NCBI GenBank assembly: GCA_017435245.1
Contig: JAFSFK010000116.1
Location: 1 to 9,444 of the forward strand
DNA from: Oscillospiraceae bacterium
Lineage (GTDB): Bacteria > Bacillota > Clostridia > Oscillospirales > Oscillospiraceae
DNA length: 9,444 nucleotides
Direction: 5' to 3'
In this document: piece after piece, positions 1 to 6,779 of the stretch
Layout of the letters: each line of letters begins with the position of its first letter
Position numbering within the stretch: the first letter of the stretch is position 1
Position numbers and translations under genes: made by a program
The notes under the pieces: model-generated
The model's database searches: none
The model's input: only the letters and a program-made list of their open reading frames with translations
Told to the model about the DNA's origin: nothing

Positions 1-28
1 CTCTTCTGACAATGCCAGTTGCTTTCAT
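1..28 (-). CDS. spoVT: SpoVT/AbrB-family transcriptional regulator, N-terminal fragment cut by the window edge
   Basis: Only nine codons lie in the window, reading MKATGIVRR on the minus strand. This matches the opening of SpoVT, the AbrB-type swapped-hairpin DNA-binding regulator of late sporulation genes, whose N-terminus continues with the DNA-binding hairpin. A good ribosome site (AAGGAG, at about 37-42) sits 8 bases before the ATG at 26-28, which supports a real start. AbrB itself usually begins with STGIVRK rather than ATGIVRR, so SpoVT is preferred, but the fragment is too short to separate SpoVT from other AbrB paralogues. Its leader is filled by a palindromic repeat (50-247). No convincing promoter was found between that repeat and the gene. 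The family call rests on nine residues plus the ribosome site. Confidence 0.62.
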
Positions 29-49
29 ATAACTTTCTCCTTTTCTGTA

Positions 50-247
50 GCAAAGGCCCCCTTGTGTAAAGGGGGCTGGCAGAAATCTTTGATTTCTGAC
101 TGGGGGATTGTCCTGTGTCGATACCTTACAATCCCTCCGTCACGGCTTCGCCGTGCCACCTCCCTTTGCACAAGGGAGGCTTTTCGCCCTACAATAATTT
201 TACAAATTACGCTGTTAGTATCTGTAAACTGACGGAGATTATACCGC
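50..247 (+). repeat. Dispersed palindromic repeat, copy 1 (variant hairpin body, conserved tail)
   Basis: This is the same kind of element as the copies at 2387-2597 and 9017-9228. It opens with GCAAAGGCCCCCTTG, pairs imperfectly with the closing CAAGGGAGGCTTTT arm, and ends in a tail with TTTTACA (198-204) and TGTAAA (223-228) as inverted ends, then a conserved ATTATA. The interior differs from the other copies: it has an AGAAATC/GATTTCT hairpin near 82-99 and an ACGGC/GCCGT hairpin near 142-155, and it lacks the two middle hairpins of copies 2 and 3. The 41-base stretch 188-228 is identical to 2539-2579. It carries no credible gene. It lies between the SpoVT-like start and the radical SAM terminator. 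Confidence 0.85.
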
Positions 248-255
248 AAGGAAAG

Positions 256-287
256 AAAAACTCCTCTGCCTTACGCAGAGGAGTTTT
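256..287 (-). terminator. Intrinsic terminator of the radical SAM gene
   Basis: A perfect 9-bp stem, CTCCTCTGC (261-269) with GCAGAGGAG (275-283), has a 5-base loop and is extended by AAAA/TTTT pairs. On the minus strand the stem is followed by TTTTTC and more pyrimidines, as expected for a Rho-independent terminator 44 bases past the stop codon of the gene at 331-2043. The plus strand has TTTT too, so it may also work in the other direction. Confidence 0.85.
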
Positions 288-330
288 GACTGACTGCAAC
301 TAGGATTACATTCTTTCTGCCACAAGTCGT

Positions 331-2043
331 CTATGCATTTTTTGTCATAATTCTAAACTGCGTACCATTGCCCTCTCCGGATAAGACCGTTACGATACTC
401 ATCGCCTTTGTCAAGGACGCAACAGGCGTGCCCTTCAGCAGCTCCTTCACATTAAAGCCAAACACTTCCGTGGTTCCCGGTTTGGCCTCGTTTTTCAAGA
501 GCAGGAATCTGCGGACCTCCTTCAAAACGGAAGCGTTCACATCGTCCTGATACAAATCCAGCAATTCATCTTTCTCCATGATCGTCCGGAGTGTTTCTTC
601 TTTCTCCAACAGAGCACGATTGCGGTCTGTAAACTCATAAAGCAGATCCAATATCCGTCCACGATAGTATTTGCTATACAAATATTCAAATACGGGACGC
701 ATCGCTTTCCAATAATTGAAAAACATCGGATAGTACTTTGCTTTTTCCCGCAGTTCGGTCTTATACTCACAGAACTGGGTAAACAGATCGGGATGGGCAT
801 TGATCAGATCCATACATTCCGCAATGCCCACATCCTTTGTGGCATTGGAGTATACAGAAGAGGGCGTAAGCTGATCTATGTATTGATTTGTCAGCTCCGT
901 ACCGGCAAAGAATGCGCAAAGGTTCGGAAAGACCGAGATCTTCGGCAATGCCAAAAGCCTGGTCATAAGATGCACCGTCTGCGCAAAATCCTCTTCTGTT
1001 TCCTCGGGGAAGCCATATATGAAGGATGCTGTGATCTTTACACCTTTATTGGCAATATATGCCAGCTTTTCCGGAACATTGTCCAATTTCAGATTCTTAT
1101 GGATCAGTTTTTGCATTCTGGGAGAGCCGGTTTCGATACCAACAAACAGGATCCGCATACCGGAATCCACCATAATATCCACCAATTCCTCATCCAGGCA
1201 ATCGATTCGTGCACTACATCTCCAGAGAATAGGAAAGCCGATATTCTTCAGCTTTTGGCAGATGTGAATGACCTTCTCCCGATTCATCGTGAACATATCA
1301 TGCTCAAAGTTGAAATTTGTGACACCGAATTTTTCGTGAATATATTTGATTTCTTCGATAATGCGATCCGCACTTTTTAACCGGTATTTTCTTCCCCAAA
1401 AGCTTTTTGTGCTGCAATAGGTACAGGCAAAGGGACAGCCACGGCCAACATCAATGGGAAACAGTTTTTGGCTCGCATCGGCTAAGCCCTCTTCGATATA
1501 ATCCAACAGCGAGTAATCGATAGACGGCAGTAAATCAAGATCCTCTATCAGCTTGGGCCGTGGGTTTTTTGAAACCTGCCCGTCCCGAATGTATACAAGA
1601 CCCGCTATCGTCAGATCCGGCGCTCCGCTTATCAGCGAGGAAAAGAAGGGAACAACGGTGGTTTCGCCTTCACCGCAGCAGACAAAATCCACAAAGCGGC
1701 ATTCCCGGACCGTAATATCCGCCACCAAATCAGCCTCCGGACCGGCAAATACGATATATACTTCCGGGCAGCGGACTCTTATTTGCTCTGCGATTCGCAG
1801 AGAAATATGGTAAGAGTCACAACGGGTATAAAACGAAACAACACGGGGCTTTTGGTCCGCAACCAATTGCACAGCGGTCTGTAGAAATGTTTCAAAATGG
1901 TTCACATCACCGAAATGGCGGAACTGCAGAATATTTACATCCATACCGGCTTTCTTCAAAATGGTAGCCAGTAAAAGGGTTCCAATTGGTTCATCCCGTA
2001 CAAATCCGGTGAGATTGGGTGTGATAAAGACTACATCAGCCAT
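331..2043 (-). CDS. B12-binding-domain-type radical SAM protein, substrate unknown
   Basis: The 570-residue protein has the two-domain layout of cobalamin-binding-type radical SAM enzymes. Residues 1-135 form a Rossmann-like N-terminal domain (VVFITPN start, FAGPEA at 99-104, CGEGET at 123-128). The radical SAM barrel follows, with the CX3CX2C cluster ligands C203, C207 and C210 in GCPFACTYC. Typical later motifs are GIETGSP at 302-308 and YGFPEETEEDF at 343-353. The enzyme would bind a [4Fe-4S] cluster and SAM to start radical chemistry. The classical DxHxxG cobalamin motif is not visible, as in many of this class, so B12 use is inferred from layout. The last 200 residues are mostly helical and I do not recognise them. 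The start is supported by GGGAGA about 6 bases before the ATG. It is transcribed alone from the promoter at 2095-2123, with no partner gene or small precursor peptide nearby. Methylation or peptide/lipid modification are possible roles, but the product is unknown. Confidence 0.9.
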   Translation of the reverse strand: MADVVFITPNLTGFVRDEPIGTLLLATILKKAGMDVNILQFRHFGDVNHFETFLQTAVQLVADQKPRVVSFYTRCDSYHISLRIAEQIRVRCPEVYIVFAGPEADLVADITVRECRFVDFVCCGEGETTVVPFFSSLISGAPDLTIAGLVYIRDGQVSKNPRPKLIEDLDLLPSIDYSLLDYIEEGLADASQKLFPIDVGRGCPFACTYCSTKSFWGRKYRLKSADRIIEEIKYIHEKFGVTNFNFEHDMFTMNREKVIHICQKLKNIGFPILWRCSARIDCLDEELVDIMVDSGMRILFVGIETGSPRMQKLIHKNLKLDNVPEKLAYIANKGVKITASFIYGFPEETEEDFAQTVHLMTRLLALPKISVFPNLCAFFAGTELTNQYIDQLTPSSVYSNATKDVGIAECMDLINAHPDLFTQFCEYKTELREKAKYYPMFFNYWKAMRPVFEYLYSKYYRGRILDLLYEFTDRNRALLEKEETLRTIMEKDELLDLYQDDVNASVLKEVRRFLLLKNEAKPGTTEVFGFNVKELLKGTPVASLTKAMSIVTVLSGEGNGTQFRIMTKNA

Positions 2044-2094
2044 AGTTTTCTCCCAAATTAATTAAAATTAGAATAAGTGTGTATCCATACGTTT

Positions 2095-2123
2095 ATAATA
2101 ATCATCTTAGAGAAAAATGTCAA
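2095..2123 (-). promoter_or_regulatory. Sigma-A type promoter of the radical SAM gene
   Basis: On the minus strand a perfect TTGACA (2118-2123) is separated by exactly 17 bases from TATTAT (2095-2100). Transcription would start near 2088 and give a leader of about 45 bases before the ATG at 2041-2043. No operator-like repeat overlaps it, so the gene may be expressed constitutively. Confidence 0.82.
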
Positions 2124-2131
2124 CAAAGAAG

Positions 2132-2260
2132 GAGAACCGGCTGACGGAGGGGTAGTCGTTCTCTCCCTCCGTTTACATTGCCGTGACGGATGTGGTGTTT
2201 CCGAACTGTATCCACCCCACATCAGTCAGCTGCGCTGACAGCTTCTCCCCAGGGAGAAGC
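2132..2260. repeat. Chain of small palindromes in a gene-free stretch
   Basis: Several inverted repeats lie in a row: ACGGAGGG (2144-2151) with CCCTCCGT (2165-2172); GAGAAC (2132-2137) with GTTCTC (2158-2163), which interleaves with the first; GTCAGC/GCTGAC with loop TGC (2225-2239); and GCTTCTCCC/GGGAGAAGC (2241-2260). The last two resemble a dispersed repeat motif that I recall as frequent in gut Clostridia. No coding signal (ribosome site plus sensible protein) was seen. Element borders are uncertain. Confidence 0.6.
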
Positions 2261-2324
2261 CGTTCCCCAGCCCCTACAAATCCTTGTTTTGCTTCAGCTG
2301 CTCCTTATGACACCGCAGTGGGGC

Positions 2325-2394
2325 GGGCGGATGATATCCGCCCCTACAGGCGGAAATGTCGGTGCCGGATCGTAGGGGCGGCGTTTCGCCGCCC
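2325..2394. repeat. GC-rich nested palindrome abutting repeat copy 2
   Basis: Two hairpins, GGGCGGAT/ATCCGCCC (2325-2343) and GGGCGGCG/CGCCGCCC (2376-2394, loop TTT), are bracketed by an inverted pair CGCCCCTAC (2339-2347) and GTAGGGGCG (2372-2380). The right hairpin runs directly into repeat copy 2. Its right arm CGCCGCCC is also present at the head of copy 3 (9017-9024), without the left arm, so copy 3 carries a remnant of this module. Confidence 0.7.
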
Positions 2395-2597
2395 GCAAAG
2401 GCCCCCTTGCCTAAAGGGGGCTGGCACCGAAGGTGACTGGGGGATACTGATGCCGCAAAGCGGCATATCGTCCTGCGGACGATTATCCCTCCACCGCTTA
2501 CGCGGTCCCCCTCCCTCTAGGCGAGGGAGGCTTTTACACCTACAATAATTTTACAAATTACGCTGTTAGTATCTGTAAAAAGCAGAGATTATACCGC
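2387..2597 (+). repeat. Dispersed palindromic repeat, copy 2
   Basis: The element is about 211 bp. Its outer arms (AAAGGCCCCCTTGCC near the start, GGCGAGGGAGGCTTTT near 2520-2535) pair imperfectly. Inside are the hairpins ATGCCGC/GCGGCAT (2450-2466), ATCGTCC/GGACGAT (2467-2483) and CCGC/GCGG (2494-2505). The tail has TTTTACA (2549-2555) and TGTAAAA (2574-2580) as inverted ends, then ATTATA (2588-2593). Bases 2387-2500 are identical to 9017-9130, and up to 2535 there is one mismatch. The tail (2539-2579) is instead identical to copy 1. It carries no gene. Confidence 0.9.
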
Positions 2598-2611
2598 TTG
2601 AGTTGCTTTTT

Positions 2612-2652
2612 AAAAATCTAAAAGGGCGATGACTTGCTTGTCATCGCCCTTT
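2612..2652 (-). terminator. Intrinsic terminator of the surface-protein gene
   Basis: A perfect 13-bp stem pairs AAAGGGCGATGAC (2621-2633) with GTCATCGCCCTTT (2640-2652) around a 6-base loop. On the minus strand it is followed by a T-rich stretch (TAGATTTTTA). It lies 15 bases beyond the stop codon of the gene at 2668-6615. Confidence 0.88.
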
Positions 2653-2667
2653 CGGATCATTTTCTAT

Positions 2668-5600
2668 TTATCGATTGCTTGCCATTCTTCTCTTTCTGTC
2701 AACAACGGTCAGTGTAATCACCGCACTGCCGCTGATGAAGAAAAGTGTGAGCCAGAGGCACATATTGCTGTTATCTCCCGTGTTAGGAGTGCTCGGATCA
2801 GCAGGGGTGCTCGGATCAGCAGGCTTGTTCAGCTCTGCCAACGCCGCCCTGGCATCCTCCAGCGCCTTCTTCGCAGCTTCGTCTACAAGGGATTTCTCGT
2901 AGTCGGAAAGCGCATTATAGGCATCTTCCGCCGCTTTGACAGCAGGCTCGTCGTCCTTCTTGATGGGTTTGGGAAGCTTATCTATCCGTTCCTCAACCGC
3001 CTCCACATTACCGATGACTTCAAGCGCATCGTCGATGCGTTTCACATCATCCTCTATGGCTTTCTTTTCTTCCTCGGTGTAGTTGCCGCCGCACACCTCA
3101 AGCGCCTTCTCCAGGTCAGCCTTTGCCTTTTCCAAATCGGTCTTGTCTTCCGGTGTTACATTCTCTGCGGTAACATCCTTAACCTTGACCGTGTTCTCGG
3201 TTTCGGCAGCTTCGGCTGCAGCCTCGATGGTTTCAAGCAAAGATTCTGCAATGACCTTGTGCTGCTCTAAGGTTTCAAGCTCGCCGTCATCAGCGGTATC
3301 CGGGTCAGCGATCAATTCTTCCAGTTTTTCTACCAGCTCCTTCAAAGCCGGAGCATCCGCAGAAGTAACGTTGTGATTACCAAGATTTTCCGTTGCTTCC
3401 GCCAACTCCTTGATCGGCTTCATCGTTACGGTAACGGTGGTGCTGTTGCCCGCCTTGTCCGTTGCCACGATGGTGTAGGTTGCTTCCTCGTTGCCGTCCA
3501 AGGTGATCTCACTGCCTGCGGCTTCACCGTTCAGTGCGACACTGTGGATGCTCTGATCGGTAACGGTGACCTTCTGTGTCGTATAGTAGGTCTTGCCGTT
3601 TTCGATACCATCGATAACGGGCGCTGTGGTGTCATACTCCGCACCGTCGGTGGAGAGATAGGTCACATTGCCTGCTTTGTCGGTGATCCGCACAAAGTAC
3701 ACAAACCGCTTGGCATCCTCCAGGGTAACGCCAACGCTGGCGGTGTATTCCGTCCAATCGGTAATTGCCTTTACCTCATCCAGGGTCATTGCCTTGTCAA
3801 AAGAAGCATATTCGATTTTTTCAACGCCGGAGAGGCTGTCGTTTGCCGCAACCTGAACGGTCACTTCATCCCTGTAGAACAGGCCGAAGGTGATGGTATT
3901 GACAAATTCCTCCCAGGCGGTTCTATCCACAAACTCCACCTTACCGGTGGGCACCGTCTTATCCAGCTTAAAGCTTACGGTCTTTGCAAGAGAGATCGTG
4001 CCGTCGGTCTCGTTCTTCAAATAGAAGGTAGCGCTGCCGTCAGCGGTTTCCTCGCTATAAGTGAGGGAAGCCTTCCAATCGCCGTCAGCGGTATTGGTAA
4101 GGGATACCTGATAGCCGTCATTGGCTGTAATCACAAAGTCGCTGTTCATCCAGCCACTGCCATTGACCGTATACTCGGCAGGCGTCCAGCTGTTGTTTAT
4201 CGTCCAGCCAAGCTTGCTGACGGTAGGCGCATTATAGTTGTGAGCATCGTAAGCAAGGGTTGCTTCGGCATAGTAATCGCCCACAGCGGTAGCGGTGTTA
4301 TTCTCGTAGCTTTCCACGCTAACACCTGCAGGAAGTCCTACGACCTCAACTTTATGCTCTTTGCCGTCGTACTGGAAAGGTGCGGTGTAATTCCACCCTG
4401 CGCCGGTCATATTGTAGGTTGCCTTTGCGATGGTGAAATCCACCGATGCTTCCAGGCCCTTATAATCTTCTGTTTCCTGTACGATAAAGGTGGCTGTATA
4501 GCTACCCGCCTCGGTGGGTGCAGCTGCACTGCTGTATGTTGCTCCGCCGTTCGTCGTGCCGGAATATTCCACGGAAACCTCACCGAATTTGGCTTCGCCC
4601 ACAGGCGTTTTTGCGGTTTTGCCGTAGGTCCAGCCCATGATCCACGGGGTGGCCGTCCATGCATTTTCCGCACGAGTGATCTTAAACTGCAAAGTAACCT
4701 GTGCATTATCTGTGGTGCTCCACTTGTAGTTCGCAGGATCCCTCAGCTCCAGAACAACATCGTAATAACCGTTCTGCTTGACGCCGGTACCGCCGTCATT
4801 TTTAACCACCGTGTAGAGCTCGGTATCTGTAATATCCGCTGTCTGCACGGAGCCGGTGTAAACTTTGCTTGCAATGGTCGGCTCGGTGACGGTAGCTTTT
4901 TCAATGGTATATGCGGCGTAGGCAAATCTGCCATTATCAGTGAAATTACCCTTGCCACGCACAATCGCATAATACTGTCCGGCATTTATGCTGTCAGATG
5001 ATGTATTTCCAAAGAATTTTACCGGCTCACCGTTTTCCCGTTTTTCGATCTGGTCTTCGCTCATATAGTAAAGCTCATAATCCTCACCCTCGGTCAGCAT
5101 CTCACCTTTATAGGTCACAATTACCGTTGGCTTGTGGGGCTGGCCGTCGTAACCAAAGGTGTTCCGATCTAAGGTAACAACAGCATCTTTGATATCAGCA
5201 GGATCGATGCTGTATTCTGCTTTCTTTGTGCCGGTGAAATTGCCCTTGCCGGTTACGGTAACGGTATAAGTGTCTGCGTCCGTAAAACCTGTCTTATCCC
5301 AAGAGAGGGTATAGTCTGTGTTTTCTGTAAGCTGCTTGCCGTTCCACACAACAGAAACGGTCGGCTCCTGTTTGTTGCCATCATAGTTGCCGATTGTCGG
5401 GTCAAAGTTGACGGCAGCGCCTGCCATATCTGCCGCCTTGATCTCAAAGGTCGTGCTTATGGTTTTTCCTGCCGGGTCGGCTGTTACTGTGGCGATACCT
5501 GCATCTTTGTTATTTGTGTAGGTTTGGCTACTCCCCTTGTTTCCTTTCCAGTTTTCATCCAACGTAAGAACTGCCGGCATGATAAACTCACCCGTGTAGG

Positions 5601-6615
5601 TATAGCTCTTTTCCGGTGTGGTCAGCGTGGCTTTTGCTGTATGACCGCAGCCGTTAAGGCAGGTTTCTGTAAGGATGTTGCCGCTGGCGGTATAGCCATA
5701 CTCGTGGGTGTGGGCCTTCTGGGTGTAGACCGTATAGTCCAGAGGTACCGTTCCGCCGCTGACGCCGGTTTCCCCTGCATACCATATCATGCCCTCCTGG
5801 GTCTGACCCAGCTCAGCAAGCAGGTCTTTGCCGTAGGCCAAAGCTTTGTCCTCACCGCTGACATTGTGGATCACAGCTTGGGGATCGTTGCCAGAGACCA
5901 CTGCTCCTACGATCTTTGCTTTGACGACCTCGCCATTATTATTGATATAAAAGCTGAAAGTGCCGCCTTCAATGGTTCCCAGTTCTTGGTTTCCCACACT
6001 GTTTTCGAACGTACCGCCGGTGATATAGCCGTTGTTTATTACCGCCCCCCGGAAGGTGCCGCCGGTAATTCTGTAGTTGTTGGTTACGAAGTGTATAAAT
6101 GTACCGCCGGTGATATAGCCATTGTATTCATTATTCACTTCTCCACTGAATGCGCCGCCGTTGATATATCCATAGTTTTCCACTGTGCCCCGAAATGTGC
6201 CGCCGTTGATGTCACCGGCGCTTTCGTTATTCACCTTCTCTTGGAAGGTGCCGCCACTGATTGTGTTATAATTCCGCACTTCCCCCTGGAATGCGCCGCC
6301 GCTGATGGTGCCGTAGTTCTTCATTGCGCCCTGAAATGTGCCGCCGCTGATGGTGCCTTGGTTGGTTATCTCATATTTCCACACTTCACTCTCCGCAAAC
6401 GCCAGTTCGCCGCTTGAGGCGACCTCGATGGAATAATAGCTGTACTTTGGCAGACTGGTCAGTTTGCCTGTAACAACGAGAATATTATCATCAGAAATCT
6501 GCCAACCTTCGCCATCAATAACCGCATAAACCATTGTTGGCAGCATACCCACTACCATCACCAGCGCCAGCAGCAATCCCAGTATCTTTTTCATAAACTG
6601 CAGTTTAATTTTCAT
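2668..6615 (-). CDS. Large secreted, sortase-anchored surface protein with GGTF solenoid and Ig-like/MBG-type repeats
   Basis: The protein is 1315 residues. Residues 1-31 are a signal peptide (basic start, LLLALVMVVGML core, likely cut after VYA). Residues 87-225 hold nine GGTF/GGAF repeats. Residues 302-324 contain HTH...TCLNGCGH, a small Cys/His module seen in Clostridia surface proteins. Residues 325-735 carry several MBG/Ig-like repeats with YDG, TDYT and GKGNFTG motifs, and 740-810 a further one. Residues 885-1065 hold two Ig-like domains with DKTVP and DTTAP linkers and two TDKAGN motifs. Residues 1068-1264 are an acidic helical stalk. A PADPST linker leads to PNTGD (1277-1281), a membrane segment (about 1285-1305) and RKRR, a sortase signal. 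The start is set by GGAGG seven bases upstream; a second Met at residue 8 lacks such a site. A role in adhesion or matrix binding is inferred only. No sortase gene is in the window. It is monocistronic, with its own promoter and terminator. Confidence 0.92.
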   Translation of the reverse strand: MKIKLQFMKKILGLLLALVMVVGMLPTMVYAVIDGEGWQISDDNILVVTGKLTSLPKYSYYSIEVASSGELAFAESEVWKYEITNQGTISGGTFQGAMKNYGTISGGAFQGEVRNYNTISGGTFQEKVNNESAGDINGGTFRGTVENYGYINGGAFSGEVNNEYNGYITGGTFIHFVTNNYRITGGTFRGAVINNGYITGGTFENSVGNQELGTIEGGTFSFYINNNGEVVKAKIVGAVVSGNDPQAVIHNVSGEDKALAYGKDLLAELGQTQEGMIWYAGETGVSGGTVPLDYTVYTQKAHTHEYGYTASGNILTETCLNGCGHTAKATLTTPEKSYTYTGEFIMPAVLTLDENWKGNKGSSQTYTNNKDAGIATVTADPAGKTISTTFEIKAADMAGAAVNFDPTIGNYDGNKQEPTVSVVWNGKQLTENTDYTLSWDKTGFTDADTYTVTVTGKGNFTGTKKAEYSIDPADIKDAVVTLDRNTFGYDGQPHKPTVIVTYKGEMLTEGEDYELYYMSEDQIEKRENGEPVKFFGNTSSDSINAGQYYAIVRGKGNFTDNGRFAYAAYTIEKATVTEPTIASKVYTGSVQTADITDTELYTVVKNDGGTGVKQNGYYDVVLELRDPANYKWSTTDNAQVTLQFKITRAENAWTATPWIMGWTYGKTAKTPVGEAKFGEVSVEYSGTTNGGATYSSAAAPTEAGSYTATFIVQETEDYKGLEASVDFTIAKATYNMTGAGWNYTAPFQYDGKEHKVEVVGLPAGVSVESYENNTATAVGDYYAEATLAYDAHNYNAPTVSKLGWTINNSWTPAEYTVNGSGWMNSDFVITANDGYQVSLTNTADGDWKASLTYSEETADGSATFYLKNETDGTISLAKTVSFKLDKTVPTGKVEFVDRTAWEEFVNTITFGLFYRDEVTVQVAANDSLSGVEKIEYASFDKAMTLDEVKAITDWTEYTASVGVTLEDAKRFVYFVRITDKAGNVTYLSTDGAEYDTTAPVIDGIENGKTYYTTQKVTVTDQSIHSVALNGEAAGSEITLDGNEEATYTIVATDKAGNSTTVTVTMKPIKELAEATENLGNHNVTSADAPALKELVEKLEELIADPDTADDGELETLEQHKVIAESLLETIEAAAEAAETENTVKVKDVTAENVTPEDKTDLEKAKADLEKALEVCGGNYTEEEKKAIEDDVKRIDDALEVIGNVEAVEERIDKLPKPIKKDDEPAVKAAEDAYNALSDYEKSLVDEAAKKALEDARAALAELNKPADPSTPADPSTPNTGDNSNMCLWLTLFFISGSAVITLTVVDRKRRMASNR
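5941..6357 (-). repeat. Nine tandem GGTF/GGAF coding repeats
   Basis: The segment encodes residues 87-225 of the surface protein. The GGTF or GGAF cores start at residues 91, 106, 121, 138, 153, 170, 185, 200 and 217, spaced 15, 15, 17, 15, 17, 15, 15 and 17. Each unit reads roughly xxIxGGTFxxxVxNx. A short period with fixed Gly, Ile and Asn positions suggests a beta-solenoid. The DNA copies have diverged, for example by several codon choices for the same residues, so this is not a fresh tandem duplication. Confidence 0.85.
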
Positions 6616-6681
6616 ATCGCTTCCTCCATATATGGATCTGTGGCATCGGCCTTTTTTCCATCCTAATTATCCGCTTGCAAA

Positions 6682-6703
6682 GCATTTCATAGCTATGAAA
6701 TGC
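6682..6703. promoter_or_regulatory. Perfect 22-bp palindrome in the surface-protein leader
   Basis: The half-site GCATTTCATAG is followed at once by its exact reverse complement CTATGAAATGC, giving a gapless 22-bp dyad that stops where the flanking bases cease to pair. It lies about 10-30 bases downstream of the predicted start of transcription and 67 bases before the ATG. It could be an operator for a dimeric repressor, a hairpin in the mRNA leader, or a short dispersed palindrome that landed here. It lacks a T-run on the minus strand, so it is not a simple terminator. Confidence 0.7.
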
Positions 6704-6720
6704 AGTAAAACAACAATATC

Positions 6721-6749
6721 ATAATACCATCTTTTTAAGAAAAAAACAA
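6721..6749 (-). promoter_or_regulatory. Probable promoter of the surface-protein gene
   Basis: On the minus strand TTGTTT (6744-6749) is 17 bases from TATTAT (6721-6726). The -35 box keeps only the TTG of the consensus, so the promoter is expected to be moderate. It gives a leader of about 100 bases that includes the palindrome at 6682-6703. It starts 31 bases past the end of the upstream AraC gene, which argues that the two genes are transcribed separately. Confidence 0.55.
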
Positions 6750-6779
6750 GGTGTGAACCAAACAGGGATGGATCGTTCC

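Noticed and set aside
25..249. A 74-codon minus-strand open frame across repeat copy 1
   Set aside because: It consists of repeat sequence, has no ribosome site, and overlaps the better supported SpoVT-like start in another frame.
793..1380. A 195-codon plus-strand open frame inside the radical SAM gene
   Set aside because: It is antisense to the conserved radical SAM barrel and shows no domain signature.
2183..2548. A 121-codon plus-strand open frame between the radical SAM and surface-protein genes, considered as a possible precursor peptide
   Set aside because: It is translated from chained palindromes and repeat copy 2, is rich in Pro/Arg/Ser as such repeats give, and lacks a ribosome site and leader-like character.
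2132..2597. CRISPR array or tandem-repeat locus
   Set aside because: The palindromes are of different sequence, are not regularly spaced, and have no repeat-spacer alternation; no cas gene is present.
3373..5001. A 542-codon plus-strand open frame opposite the surface-protein gene
   Set aside because: It is antisense to a protein with clear signal peptide, domains and anchor. The frame has no recognisable motifs and is a by-product of codon bias on the other strand.
5524..6417. A 297-codon plus-strand open frame across the GGTF repeat region
   Set aside because: Its repetitive sequence (CAAAD-type words) is simply the antisense reading of the GGTF repeats.
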